NCBI GenBank assembly: GCA_027493955.1
Contig: JAOSJT010000001.1
Coordinates: 387,131 to 451,130, forward strand
Direction of reading: 5' to 3'
DNA length: 64,000 nt
Source: Bacteroidia bacterium
GTDB lineage: Bacteria > Bacteroidota > Ignavibacteria > SZUA-365
Numbering within the stretch: the stretch's first letter is position 1; each line of letters opens with the position of its first letter. The notes below the pieces were generated by a model that made no database searches, was not told where the DNA came from, and saw only the letters and a program-made list of their open reading frames with translations. The position numbers were made by a program, and so were the translations under genes. Positions 46,011 to 54,842 of this stretch are shown here, in pieces.

Positions 46011-46547
46011 CTACTCCATGAATGATTCTACAAGTTGGAAAAGTTCATCGCGGGTGAAAGTTTGCTCACGAAATACGCGTTTTTCGCCTCTGAACACCAA
46101 GGTTGCGGGAATGGCTCCGGACCATGACGGATCCACCTGGTCAATCCACGAATTGGCATCGGGATCGTCGAGCACCACCACGCGGGATTGAATATCGAAG
46201 CGTTTCAGAAAGGGGAGCAAGCGTGACGTGAGTTGTTTACGAAAATCCAGACTGACGAGCAGGACACGGAGGGGTTTGTCGGTCTTTTCTTTCGTCAATG
46301 CTTCGAAATACGGCAGTTCCTCGACACACGGTGCACACCAGGTCGCCCAGAAATTCACAACATACGTCGTGTCGTTCTGTTCGCTCAGAAGCGGTCGTAA
46401 TCCATCGAAATCGTAGATGGGCACCGAGCGGGCACCATCCTGAATGACGTCTGGCGTACCCGACTGCGCCGACGCACGCAGCACGCTCATTATCAGCATG
46501 ACCGCGATGGCTGTGGCGAAGAGGAAATGTTTTCTAAAATTGTGCAT
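46011..46547 (-). CDS. TlpA-like thioredoxin, exported
   Basis: A 178-residue protein with an N-terminal signal or anchor (FLFATAIAVMLIMSVLRASAQ), the redox motif NFWATWCAPCVEELPYFEAL near residue 65, and the cis-proline strand AIPATLVFRGEKRVF. TlpA/ResA proteins reduce disulfides on exported proteins such as apocytochromes. ATG 46547 (MHNFRKHF) is chosen because it opens a normal signal; the longer frame from 46574 starts inside the upstream terminator. First gene of a two-gene operon with the redoxin. Confidence 0.88.
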   Translation of the reverse strand: MHNFRKHFLFATAIAVMLIMSVLRASAQSGTPDVIQDGARSVPIYDFDGLRPLLSEQNDTTYVVNFWATWCAPCVEELPYFEALTKEKTDKPLRVLLVSLDFRKQLTSRLLPFLKRFDIQSRVVVLDDPDANSWIDQVDPSWSGAIPATLVFRGEKRVFREQTFTRDELFQLVESFME

Positions 46548-46586
46548 AAAAAACACAACAGCCGGGAAGCGCACTGCGTTCCCGGC
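46548..46586 (-). terminator. Terminator after T9SS-tail protein gene
   Basis: Stem gccgggaa (46561-46568) with ttcccggc (46579-46586), ten-base loop, followed on the minus strand by a T-rich tract (TGTTGTGTTTTTT). It separates the upstream gene from the TlpA operon and touches the tlpA-like start. Confidence 0.75.
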
Positions 46587-46609
46587 CGGTGACGGTCATT
46601 GCATTCGAA

Positions 46610-47338
46610 CTATTTCCCCAGAATAACGCTGCGTGAGAAATCCCCGTCGGCTGTCTGCAGCTTCACCGCGTAACTCCCGGCGGAGAGTCGGGAGCCGTCG
46701 AGACTGAACGTATGCTCACCCGTCGCCAATTCGGACGCCGCATAGATTCTTTCAATGGTGCGGCCCTGTTCATCGCTGAGCAGCAACTCCACCGGACCCG
46801 GCTTGTTGACTCCCACCGATATCACGTAGGTGTTCATACGTCCCGAAGGCTCCGGAACCACGGAAAACGATCGGATTGCACTGTTGAGACGCGCAACGAT
46901 GATGTCCGAGTACACAATTTCTCCATTTCTGCCGTGAATACGCAGCAGATACCGGACGTCCTCCGCTGGCACATTGCGGTCAAGGAAGGTGTAGGTTTGC
47001 GGGAGACGGCCGTTCACCGCGGCGACGAGACCAATACGTTCCCATCCGCGGCTGGCGGATGACGCACGCTGAATCTCGAACGTCAGCAGATCCTGCTCAT
47101 TCTGTGTCAACCATTCCAAGAGAACGTTTCTGCCTTGCCGGGTGCCGGTGAATTTCCCGATTTCGGCAACGGGTGAGCCGTTGTCCAGCGTGAGGATCGC
47201 TGCCTGCGTTTGTTTTCCGCCGGTCACGAAATCAGGCAGCAGCTGTACCGACTCCGTGAGCGCGGCGAGCAGCATGCTCGCAAGCACCAGCGGCATCGTA
47301 TATCGAGTTGTTCCGAGAGCGTCCATACTTCTATGCAT
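46610..47338 (-). CDS. Exported protein with T9SS C-terminal sorting domain
   Basis: A 242-residue protein: hydrophobic export segment near residues 14-30 (MPLVLASMLLAALTESVQL), a beta-sandwich unit with GRNVLLEWLTQNEQDLLTFEIQRA and RYLLRIHGRNGEIVYSD, and a C-terminal domain (last 75 residues) with NKPGPVELLLSDEQGRTI and LSAGSYAVKLQTADGDFSRSVILGK, the type-A sorting-tail pattern. It should cross the outer membrane through the type IX system. ATG 47338 is chosen; 47326 is an alternative. Confidence 0.75.
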   Translation of the reverse strand: MHRSMDALGTTRYTMPLVLASMLLAALTESVQLLPDFVTGGKQTQAAILTLDNGSPVAEIGKFTGTRQGRNVLLEWLTQNEQDLLTFEIQRASSASRGWERIGLVAAVNGRLPQTYTFLDRNVPAEDVRYLLRIHGRNGEIVYSDIIVARLNSAIRSFSVVPEPSGRMNTYVISVGVNKPGPVELLLSDEQGRTIERIYAASELATGEHTFSLDGSRLSAGSYAVKLQTADGDFSRSVILGK

Positions 47339-47510
47339 CAATGTGAGGTCTGCCACGAACACATTGCAACCTACCCAGCGCAATCCTACAGGACAATTAC
47401 AACAACATTACAATGCTGAAAGGTTGTAATGACCATACGGCGGTATTTCTGCCGTGCAGCGGTGCGGAGTGACCGGCACGCTCTCGATGTGTTCAGCAGC
47501 TGTCGGTCTG

Positions 47511-47539
47511 TTGCTTGTTGTACGCGGAATGGGCATATT
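47511..47539 (+). promoter_or_regulatory. Promoter of the Cache-like sensor gene
   Basis: TTGCTT (47511-47516) and CATATT (47534-47539) with 17-nt spacer; a GAGGAG site follows before the ATG at 47575. Confidence 0.55.
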
Positions 47540-47574
47540 TTCCGCACAACCACATCCTCTTGAGGAGTGCCATC

Positions 47575-48120
47575 ATGAATGATTCAGCGAAAGCGGAGAA
47601 AACCACGCCGCCATTGAAGCAGCGCTTGCAGCGCCTGGCCCTCCTGGCGACTTCGGCACTCGCAGTGCTTCTCCTGATCTGGATCCCCGTCTCGAATATG
47701 ATCACTGACGCACGGCATCAGGATGCCTTGAGCGAGATGCGTGACCATGCTGCCGCGGAATTGGACACGCGGACGCGGTTGCTGCTCTCTACTCTGTCTG
47801 ATGCCATGCGGCCCGGCCTCACCAAGGCCATTACCGAGGGAAGCGTATCGCAACTGCGCACACAACTCCTCGCGGTTCAGGGCGCTCAGCATTTGAAACT
47901 CGGCATGGTTGCCGACGGATCTGGTATCGTGCAGGTTTCCACGGATCCCCGCCTTGAGGGGAGCATCCTTGAGCCGACCTACCGTGTTCTGACATCATCA
48001 CTGACACAGACCATGGTGGACACCACTGCCGCTTCGGCGTATCGCGTGATAGTGCCTCTCGAGCAGGGTGGCACAAGACTGGGCACGGCAGTTCTGGAAT
48101 ACGATTTTTCTGTCCGGTAA
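47575..48120 (+). CDS. Single-pass membrane protein with periplasmic Cache-like domain
   Basis: A 181-residue protein: cytoplasmic start of about 20 residues (KAEKTTPPLKQRLQRLA), one membrane helix (ALLATSALAVLLLIWIPV), then an extracytoplasmic helix (RDHAAAELDTRTRLLLSTLSDAM) and an alpha/beta domain (LGMVADGSGIVQVSTDPRLEGS ... YRVIVPLEQGGTRLGTAVLEYDF) of the kind found in bacterial ligand sensors. It stops after the sensor: no kinase, HAMP or second helix follows. It precedes the signalling operon at 48518 by about 400 nt on the same strand and may sense the signal for it. Function unproven. Confidence 0.65.
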   Translation: MNDSAKAEKTTPPLKQRLQRLALLATSALAVLLLIWIPVSNMITDARHQDALSEMRDHAAAELDTRTRLLLSTLSDAMRPGLTKAITEGSVSQLRTQLLAVQGAQHLKLGMVADGSGIVQVSTDPRLEGSILEPTYRVLTSSLTQTMVDTTAASAYRVIVPLEQGGTRLGTAVLEYDFSVR

Positions 48121-48517
48121 ATGACCTGCGCACGCGCGCTCGTATGCATGTCCATTGCTACGAGCTTCTGAGCTGCCTCCGCCGAAGGTTGATCGATGCT
48201 TGTGCGTCGGGGCCGACTGCACGGCCCCGCCCACGGACACGGAGGTGTGCTCCCCGAGTGCTTCCGTGACGAATGGGGCCAGGGGCTGCGTGTTCCTCGT
48301 ACACCGCGCCGGTGTGAGACCATGGAAGTTTCCCGGTCTTTCTGTTTGATTCCCCGGACTGGCCTGAGGATGAGAAGCTGTGAGCGGGAGGTTTTCGGGG
48401 ATTCAGGAAGTCGTTCGGGTAACCTCGTTGCTCCGGTGATTTGGATTTAAGAACATTTTTGCTGATTTTCCTCCTTCCAGTTCCCGAACATGTCACACAT
48501 TTGCGAAAGCGTACACC
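48121..48517. other. Gene-free interval before the signalling operon
   Basis: No frame with family motifs. It includes GC-rich sequence with inverted patches near 48212-48250 (ggccgactgcacggcc) that could form a hairpin, then an AT-rich stretch at about 48440-48480 that probably holds the promoter of the REC-PP2C gene. Confidence 0.4.
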
Positions 48518-49705
48518 GTGAGCGACACCGCCGCGTCTGCCCGAATTCTTGTGGTAGATGATGAACCCGATCTTGAATTACTCGTTCGCCAACGATTCCG
48601 GAAGAAAATCAGGGAGGGCGAATATGACTTTATGTTCGCCGCCAACGGCAAGGAGGCATTGGATCATGTGCTGACGCAGGCTCCGCTCGACGTCATACTC
48701 TGCGACATCAATATGCCTGTGATGGACGGTTTAACCTTCCTGAACAAACTCACGGAGCTGGAGCACGTCGACTTTCGGGCGGTCATTGTCTCCGCCTATG
48801 GCGATATGGAAAATATCCGCGTCGCAATGAATCGCGGCGCATTCGACTTCGTCACGAAGCCCATTGATTTTTCCGATCTCGAAGTCACCATAGAAAAAAC
48901 ACTCGGACACGTGCGCCAGCTCCGCGAAGCCAGATTGGCCCGCGAGCAATTGACCAAGCTCCATCGCGAACTCGAAGTCGCTCATCACATACAGCAGGCC
49001 ATCATCCCGCGGAAGTTCCCCGCATTTCCGGACAGACAGGAATTCGACATTTACGCCGAGATGCGGCCTGCACAGCATGTGGGTGGCGACTTCTACGATT
49101 TTTTTCTGTGCGGTGAGAATCAGCTCGGTGTCGCTATCGGGGACGTTTCGGGCAAGGGGGTGCCGGCCGCTCTGCTCATGACCGCATCCCGCGCCCTGTT
49201 GAAATCACTCGCCCTCCGCGGCTTACCGCCAGGCGAATGCCTGTCCCTGCTCAACGCCCATCTTTGCTCGGAAAATATCTCCTCAATGTTCGTTTCCCTG
49301 TTCTATGGCGTACTGGATTTTTCTACCGGCCGCTTTCAGTATGCGACCGCCGGACACCAACTCCCGTTCCGAATCGGGAGACATTCGTTCTCGCGTATGG
49401 AACGAACACACGGAATGGTGATCGGGGTGTTTGCGGCAGGGGAGTACGAGACGGGTGAGGTGACACTCGAATCGGGTGATCATCTTTTTCTCTACACGGA
49501 TGGAATAGACGAGGCATTCAACACCGGCGAGGAGGAGTACTCGGACGAGCGCCTGGAGCGTCTGCTTCGACAACCGGATCATGGTGGTGTGCAACAGCTC
49601 GTGAAAACGGTGATGGAAGACGTAGTGTTGCACGCCAATGGACGAGCCCAATCGGATGATATGACCATCCTCGCCCTCGAGTACCGGGGTGGAGTCCCGT
49701 CCTGA
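48518..49705 (+). CDS. Response regulator fused to PP2C/SpoIIE (RsbU-like) phosphatase
   Basis: A 395-residue protein. Residues 8-125 form a receiver domain: acidic pair DDE at 14-16, phosphoacceptor Asp63 (LCDINMP), switch SAYGD near 92 and TKPID near 113. A linker helix (about 126-165) leads to an SpoIIE-type PP2C phosphatase: GGDFYDFFLC, IGDVSGKGVPAALLM, YTDGIDEAFN and SDDMTILALEY hold the metal-binding acids. Such proteins dephosphorylate anti-anti-sigma (STAS) proteins when the receiver is phosphorylated. A STAS protein is encoded two genes downstream and histidine kinases are nearby. Start is GTG; the ribosome-binding site is weak. Confidence 0.92.
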   Translation: MSDTAASARILVVDDEPDLELLVRQRFRKKIREGEYDFMFAANGKEALDHVLTQAPLDVILCDINMPVMDGLTFLNKLTELEHVDFRAVIVSAYGDMENIRVAMNRGAFDFVTKPIDFSDLEVTIEKTLGHVRQLREARLAREQLTKLHRELEVAHHIQQAIIPRKFPAFPDRQEFDIYAEMRPAQHVGGDFYDFFLCGENQLGVAIGDVSGKGVPAALLMTASRALLKSLALRGLPPGECLSLLNAHLCSENISSMFVSLFYGVLDFSTGRFQYATAGHQLPFRIGRHSFSRMERTHGMVIGVFAAGEYETGEVTLESGDHLFLYTDGIDEAFNTGEEEYSDERLERLLRQPDHGGVQQLVKTVMEDVVLHANGRAQSDDMTILALEYRGGVPS

Positions 49706-49751
49706 AATAGCGAATGAATTCATAAAACATCAACTCTCCGGAGGACCTGGT

Positions 49752-50765
49752 ATGAAAACCACACGTACGCAGTTTTTTCAGCATGTGCCCGCCATGCTTG
49801 TTCTCGCGATGGCATTGTTTCTCCTTTCGTGTCAGGGGAAAAAGGAGGAAAGCACTGATGGTGGCAAGGTCTGGAAGATCACGATGATCAAGTACGAGGA
49901 TCTTCAGCAAACTGAAGAAGCCGAACGTGGTTTTCGAGACGGGCTTACGGATGCCGGTCTGAAGGACGGCTACGATTACACCATCGAATCCCGCAGCGCA
50001 CAGGGAGATATTCCGACGGTCATCGCGATGTTGGATGCTGCCGCGGCGGACGGTACGAACATGCTCGTCTCGCTTCAGACCCCGACGCTGCATTCCGCTG
50101 TGCAACGTGGCGTCGGAATTCCTCTGGTGTTCATGGTGGTCGCGAATCCTTTCGTGATCACGAATGTGGGAAAGAGTGATAGTTCACACTTGCCATTTCT
50201 CACGGGTGTGTACACGAACACGACGTTTAAAACCATGCTTCAGCATATCAAGGCATGCATACCAAATGTCAATAAAATCGGGACGCTGTATTCCTCCTCG
50301 GAATTGAATGCGATGTTCTATCGCAGCCAGTTACAGAACGCCGGCGCGGCAGAGGGCTTGAGTGTGGAGACCGTTGGCGTTGTGTCCAAAGAGAGTGTGG
50401 GAGCGATGACCGAGCTGCTGATTTCATCCGGTATCCAGGCGATTTGTCAGATTGAGGACAATCTTACGAGTGCCGCGTTTCCTGGCCTTATCAAAGCCGC
50501 TGCCGCAGCGAAAATCCCCGTCTTCGCCTTTGTCAACAAGCAGGCGGAACAGGGCGCTGTTTTGACGCTTGCCCCGGATTATATCGTCGGTGCGAAGCAG
50601 GCGGCGCGTCAGGCCGCGCAAATCATTCGGGGAGAAAGCCCGGCAAAGATCCCTTTCCAGCGTATCACGAAATTCGATCTTATCGCAAACAAGAAGGCAG
50701 CCCAGGCCGCCGGACTCACACTACCCGCAAGCGTACTTGCTCGTGCGGATAGAGTGATAGAGTGA
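49752..50765 (+). CDS. ABC transporter substrate-binding lipoprotein (ABC_sub_bind/TrpX type)
   Basis: A 337-residue lipoprotein: signal with lipobox LLSC (Cys near residue 27), then a two-lobed periplasmic-binding fold: ITMIKYEDLQQTEEAERGFRDGL, AAADGTNMLVSLQTPTLHSAV, PLVFMVVANPFV, NKIGTLYSSSELNAMFYR, and IPVFAFVNKQAEQGAVLTLAPDYIVGAKQAARQAAQII. This is the DUF534/ABC_sub_bind family, in which TrpX of Firmicutes binds tryptophan; the ligand here is unknown. ATG 49752 follows GGAGG. It lies between the phosphatase and STAS genes and upstream of the permease and ATPase, so it feeds that transporter. Confidence 0.9.
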   Translation: MKTTRTQFFQHVPAMLVLAMALFLLSCQGKKEESTDGGKVWKITMIKYEDLQQTEEAERGFRDGLTDAGLKDGYDYTIESRSAQGDIPTVIAMLDAAAADGTNMLVSLQTPTLHSAVQRGVGIPLVFMVVANPFVITNVGKSDSSHLPFLTGVYTNTTFKTMLQHIKACIPNVNKIGTLYSSSELNAMFYRSQLQNAGAAEGLSVETVGVVSKESVGAMTELLISSGIQAICQIEDNLTSAAFPGLIKAAAAAKIPVFAFVNKQAEQGAVLTLAPDYIVGAKQAARQAAQIIRGESPAKIPFQRITKFDLIANKKAAQAAGLTLPASVLARADRVIE

Positions 50766-50815
50766 CACCACAACCACCGTGGGAATAGCGCCGGCCGTGT
50801 GCCGGTCGATGGTAT

Positions 50816-52024
50816 ATGGATATACAACGAAAGTCCACAGGCAAGGCCACGTTGCTGGAAGTCAGCGGCAAACTGGATGCATATTGGTCCGGTGCCTTGA
50901 GCCAGGAGATTGAGGCCTGTGTGCACGGAGGGTCGAGCGAGATCGTTCTCGATCTGGCCGGGGTGGATTTTATCAGTTCCGCGGGGTTGCGCGTGCTCCT
51001 CATCTGGCTCAAACAGATGAAAGCCATCAATGGCAATTTCCGTATTGTCCGTCCTTCTGCCGAGGTCGTGAGTATCCTGGACATGTCCGGCCTTTCAGAG
51101 CTGCTTCTGACAGCAGCGGGTGAGGGAGAAAGCGGACAGATCACTCCGGAGTCGCCATTCGCCGGGGGACGCGGCAGGTATGCGGTCGTTCCATTGGCTG
51201 AGGTTCCGGAAGGCGCTCTGGATGTTGTCACCCCGCCGTCAGCTTCGCCGAACGATGGATCTTTTCCCCTTGTGCGTTATTCCGCCAAACGAATAGGTAT
51301 CGGAATTGGTGCTTTCGGTGATCTGCGGAGTGGAAGCGCCTCCCGATTCGGGGAGTTCCTATCCACGTCCGGAATAACCGTCTGCTTACCCACCGACGGA
51401 CGAGGCCATCCGGACTATATGACAGAAGATGGTGCCTTCGTACCCACCATTTCCACCTATTCTGGTATTTCATCCGATGCGGATTACACGCAGATGGTGT
51501 TGTTCGAGGCCGCCGATGCCGGCAGTGGTATCCCTCTCTCCGCGCTGGCACAGCTTGCAATACAGACTTCCGGGGCCGAATCGGCGATGCTCCTGATTAT
51601 CGCGGAAGCCGCTTTTCTGATCGGTGCCGCGACAAAAACATCCCCCGTGAATGCAAAGGATTTGTTTTCATTCCCCGGCGTACGTGAGAGCATGTATTTC
51701 ACGGCCGAACCTTCATCAGAGAATACCATCGCCGTGGTCTGCGGGCTCGTATCAACGCGTGCATTTCCTTACGTCAGACCGATGACCGGTCAGTCCGGCA
51801 TTTATGGACATTTCCATGCCATATCCTTTTCACGCCGGCCGTTGCCTTCCGGAATATTCGATCCGAAAGCGTTGGTACGCAAACTGTTTGATGAGGAGCG
51901 CATACAGGCGCTTCTGCACCTTCTGACGGATGATCGCCAAACCTCTGCGGTCGTCGAAAGTGAGTTCACGCGCGGCAGCGTGTGGATGCATCCGGTTCAG
52001 ACAAGCGGAGGGGGTGGAGCATGA
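50816..52024 (+). CDS. STAS-domain protein with unknown C-terminal domain
   Basis: A 402-residue protein. Residues 1-100 are a STAS (anti-anti-sigma-like) domain: EVSGKLDAYWSGAL, LDLAGVDFISSAGLRVLLIWLKQM, with the usual regulatory serine position at Ser54/Ser55, and FRIVRPSAEVVSILDMSGL. The remaining roughly 280 residues (from about GRYAVVPLAEVPEGALD) form a second domain not recognised, with YSAKRIGIGIGAFGDLRSG and QTSGAESAMLLIIAEAAFLIG. The upstream REC-PP2C protein could remove phosphate from the STAS serine. The gene overlaps the permease gene by 4 nt, tying this switch to the transporter. Confidence 0.8.
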   Translation: MDIQRKSTGKATLLEVSGKLDAYWSGALSQEIEACVHGGSSEIVLDLAGVDFISSAGLRVLLIWLKQMKAINGNFRIVRPSAEVVSILDMSGLSELLLTAAGEGESGQITPESPFAGGRGRYAVVPLAEVPEGALDVVTPPSASPNDGSFPLVRYSAKRIGIGIGAFGDLRSGSASRFGEFLSTSGITVCLPTDGRGHPDYMTEDGAFVPTISTYSGISSDADYTQMVLFEAADAGSGIPLSALAQLAIQTSGAESAMLLIIAEAAFLIGAATKTSPVNAKDLFSFPGVRESMYFTAEPSSENTIAVVCGLVSTRAFPYVRPMTGQSGIYGHFHAISFSRRPLPSGIFDPKALVRKLFDEERIQALLHLLTDDRQTSAVVESEFTRGSVWMHPVQTSGGGGA

Positions 52025-52968
52025 TCAGTGTGATCATCGGAGGGCTGCTGATCGGTTTCATTCTGACGCCCCTGGCGTTGGGGGTGTTCATCAGCTATCG
52101 CATGCTGCGATTTCCCGACCTCACTGTGGATGGTGCTTTTGCCTGCGGTGCCGTGGTATCCGCACGGATGGTATTGTATGGCTGGGACCCTTTGAGCGCG
52201 ACGCTTCTGGGGATGTGTGGTGGAGCGGTCGCCGGATTGCTGACCGGCCTGCTGGCAACACGTTTCGGCATCCGCCGTCTGCTCGCAGGCATCCTCGTCA
52301 TGACGGCGTTGTACAGCGTGAATCTGTACATCCTCGGGAAACCATCGCATGCCTTCAATGAGGAAATAACCCTGTATAACTGGGCGCGGGAGGTCGCGGT
52401 GTGGTTCTTCGGTCCTGAACCATCGGTCATTCTCCTTGGGTCGAGGATATTCACCGTGAAACTGGTCAGTCTGGTCTTTGCCGGCTGTACTTCCGTTCTG
52501 ATCGTGGCAGGCTTGTACTGGTTGTTCAAAACGCAGTATGGTCTTGCAATGCGCGCAGCTGGTGACAATCCCGAGGCAGCCGCGGCGATGGGAGTGAATG
52601 TTGAACGCATGGTCATCATCGCCCTGGCTTTGGCAAACGCTCTTGCCGCGCTGTCGGGAAGTATTTTCGCGCAGGAACTCGGATCAGCCGGATTCGACCT
52701 CGGCCTCGGGATGATTGTGACCGGACTTGCCTGTGTCATCGTGGGAGGCGCGCTGTTTCGAAGGAGTCGCTTCAGCATGCAGCTTGTGGCCACCGTTATC
52801 GGTACGCTGCTCTATCGGCTGATCATCTCCCTCTTGCTGCTCGCGGGCGTTGTCAGTACGGATTTGCGACTGTTCACCGCAGTCTTTGTTTTACTCGCAC
52901 TCCTTGTACCTTCGGCGTTGGATCGCTGGCTGCGCCAAGGCCAGGTGCCGGTGAAGGGGGTGCAGTGA
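52021..52968 (+). CDS. ABC transporter permease (branched-chain/TrpY type)
   Basis: A 315-residue membrane protein with about eight helices of the BPD_transp_2 group: FPDLTVDGAFACGAVVSARM near residue 36, the conserved MRAAGDNPEAAAAMGVNVERM near residue 180, which is the EAA-like loop contacting the ATPase, and GLGMIVTGLACVIVGGAL. Permeases partnered with ABC_sub_bind lipoproteins (TrpY) belong to this group. It starts within the STAS gene's last codons and its stop overlaps the ATPase start. Confidence 0.92.
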   Translation: MISVIIGGLLIGFILTPLALGVFISYRMLRFPDLTVDGAFACGAVVSARMVLYGWDPLSATLLGMCGGAVAGLLTGLLATRFGIRRLLAGILVMTALYSVNLYILGKPSHAFNEEITLYNWAREVAVWFFGPEPSVILLGSRIFTVKLVSLVFAGCTSVLIVAGLYWLFKTQYGLAMRAAGDNPEAAAAMGVNVERMVIIALALANALAALSGSIFAQELGSAGFDLGLGMIVTGLACVIVGGALFRRSRFSMQLVATVIGTLLYRLIISLLLLAGVVSTDLRLFTAVFVLLALLVPSALDRWLRQGQVPVKGVQ

Positions 52969-53780
52969 TGCTCGTGCTGCGCGCGCTTACCAAGGTGTTT
53001 AGCACCGATGCCGGCGACAGAATAGCAGCGCTGGATGGTATCGATCTCACGGTGCCCACGGGGCAGTTCCTTGTCATCGTGGGCACTAACGGTTCAGGAA
53101 AAACAACGCTGATGAACGTGATAGCGGGATCGGAGCACTGTGATGCCGGATCCATAGTTCTGGACGACCACAACATCACCGAGCTTACCGGGTATCGTCG
53201 CGCGGCGATGATTGGACGGGTGTTCCAGGATCCGATGCGTGGTACCATACCCGAATTGACCGTCGTGGAAAATCTCGCTCTCGCCGCAAGTAAGACCGTA
53301 CCCCGCGGATTCAGGATCGCCGTCGGGAGGCAGTTCCGCGAGGAATGTCACCGCAAACTATCCGCGCTGGGGATCGGTTTGGAGTCAAGATTGCAGCAAC
53401 GTGTTTCGACCATGTCCGGTGGACAACGACAGGTGTTGAGTCTTGTCATGGCCGCCTGGCACCGTCCCGCGCTGTTGCTGCTGGATGAACATACGGCGGC
53501 GCTCGATCCGAAAAGTGCCGATCTCGTTCTGAAGATGACGCAAAGCATTATCAGCAGGGAAAAAGTCACGGCCATCATGGTGACACACTCGATGCAACAG
53601 GCCGCGCGTATGGGCGACCGGTTGATCGTGATGCATCGCGGTAGCATCGTCCGCGACATCTCCGGAACAGAGAAGCGCTTGCTGCGTTCACCGGAGTTGC
53701 TCGAAGAATTCGAAGCGCTGAGAAGCAGCGATCTGATTGATGAGAGTGTCTCGGGATTGTTACGGAGGCAGTATATCTGA
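52968..53780 (+). CDS. ABC transporter ATPase
   Basis: A 270-residue ATPase: Walker A GTNGSGKTTL near residue 39, Q-loop FQDPMRG near 86, signature MSGGQRQVLSLVMA near 149, Walker B LLLLDEHTAALDP near 168 and H-loop VTHSMQQA near 205. It energises the permease encoded just upstream (TGATG overlap). An extra GTG 3 nt earlier is also possible. In TrpZ-like systems it works with a TrpX-like lipoprotein and TrpY-like permease, matching this operon. Confidence 0.95.
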   Translation: MLVLRALTKVFSTDAGDRIAALDGIDLTVPTGQFLVIVGTNGSGKTTLMNVIAGSEHCDAGSIVLDDHNITELTGYRRAAMIGRVFQDPMRGTIPELTVVENLALAASKTVPRGFRIAVGRQFREECHRKLSALGIGLESRLQQRVSTMSGGQRQVLSLVMAAWHRPALLLLDEHTAALDPKSADLVLKMTQSIISREKVTAIMVTHSMQQAARMGDRLIVMHRGSIVRDISGTEKRLLRSPELLEEFEALRSSDLIDESVSGLLRRQYI

Positions 53781-53883
53781 ACCGACGGTATGATGATGGC
53801 GATGGCGAACGGCCGTACGTTCCGTACCGTTCCACAGCCTTTGCCGGGTTGACAGCACTGCCTGGTATGACGGAGGACAAAAT

Positions 53884-54816
53884 ATGAAAAGATACCATAC
53901 TCGATATGTACGCAGACGAAAGAAAGCCGATGTGCATGCCACACCGGGGAGCGGAGAACGCCTGGAAACGCTGCAAGCGGACTGTGCCCATCTCCGCCTG
54001 GTGGTCGAGTCGCTGCAGATGAAACTCATCTCCACCGATGCGCTCGCCGCGCTTGGGCAACTTACCGCCGGAATCGCGCATGAAATCCGCAATCCGATAA
54101 ACTTCGTGAACAACTTCGCCGAAGGACTCGTCGACCTGGCAGGGGAATTGCGGGAAGAAATTGAGGGCATGAGCGTGGCGGCTGACGCCTCCCGTGCAGC
54201 TGTGTCGCTGCTCCTCGAAGAGATGATAACGAGCGCGCAGAAAATTCGTGAACACGGCGGCCGGGTCGAGAGCATTGTTCGGAGCATGCTTCTGCAGGCA
54301 CGTGGCCAACAGGGGGTGAAGGAGCAGGTGGAGCTCAATGCGTTTCTGGAACAGTACGTTTCGCTCGCCTTCCATGGGATGCGTGCTCAGGTGCAGGATT
54401 TTTCCGTGCGCATCGAGCGATCCTATGATCCCCATGTGGGCTCGATTTCCCTGTCCCGACAGGGGATGGCGCGTGTCTTTATCAACCTGCTGAACAACGC
54501 GTTTCAGGCGGTGGAGGAAAAGAAAAAAACGGCGGGAGAAGCCTACGAACCTGTGGTACGTGTAGGGACGCTGAAAACGGAGAACGGGTGCTCGATCAGC
54601 ATCGAAGACAATGGCCCCGGTGTTCCCCTGCATCTCCGCGAGAAAATTTTTGAACCGTTCTTCTCCACGAAAGATGCCGCCTCCGGCACCGGTCTCGGCC
54701 TCCCGTTGAGCCACACGATCATTGTGGATGATCACAACGGTGCCCTCACCTGCGAGGAGTCGCGTTTCGGCGGCGCGTTGTTCCGTGTAGCGCTTCCGGA
54801 TGACGGGCGGGAATGA
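53884..54816 (+). CDS. Soluble histidine kinase
   Basis: A 310-residue cytosolic kinase without membrane helix or sensor domain. A basic start (MKRYHTRYVRRRKKAD) and a short coil (LETLQADCAHLRLVVESLQMKL) precede the H-box LTAGIAHEIRNPINFVNNF with His66. The catalytic part has N-box FINLLNNAFQAV, G1 EDNGPGVP, F-box IFEPFFSTK and G2 GTGLGLPLSHTI. It lies 103 nt after the ABC ATPase gene on the same strand; with no own sensor, it likely takes its signal from a partner and may phosphorylate the REC-PP2C protein. The convergent TPR kinase shares its H-box type. Confidence 0.92.
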   Translation: MKRYHTRYVRRRKKADVHATPGSGERLETLQADCAHLRLVVESLQMKLISTDALAALGQLTAGIAHEIRNPINFVNNFAEGLVDLAGELREEIEGMSVAADASRAAVSLLLEEMITSAQKIREHGGRVESIVRSMLLQARGQQGVKEQVELNAFLEQYVSLAFHGMRAQVQDFSVRIERSYDPHVGSISLSRQGMARVFINLLNNAFQAVEEKKKTAGEAYEPVVRVGTLKTENGCSISIEDNGPGVPLHLREKIFEPFFSTKDAASGTGLGLPLSHTIIVDDHNGALTCEESRFGGALFRVALPDDGRE

Positions 54817-54842
54817 TCAGAAACAGTGCTCGCTGAACGGCC

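Noticed and set aside
53575-54735. 386-residue minus-strand frame
   Set aside because: Antisense of the soluble histidine kinase; no motifs of its own.
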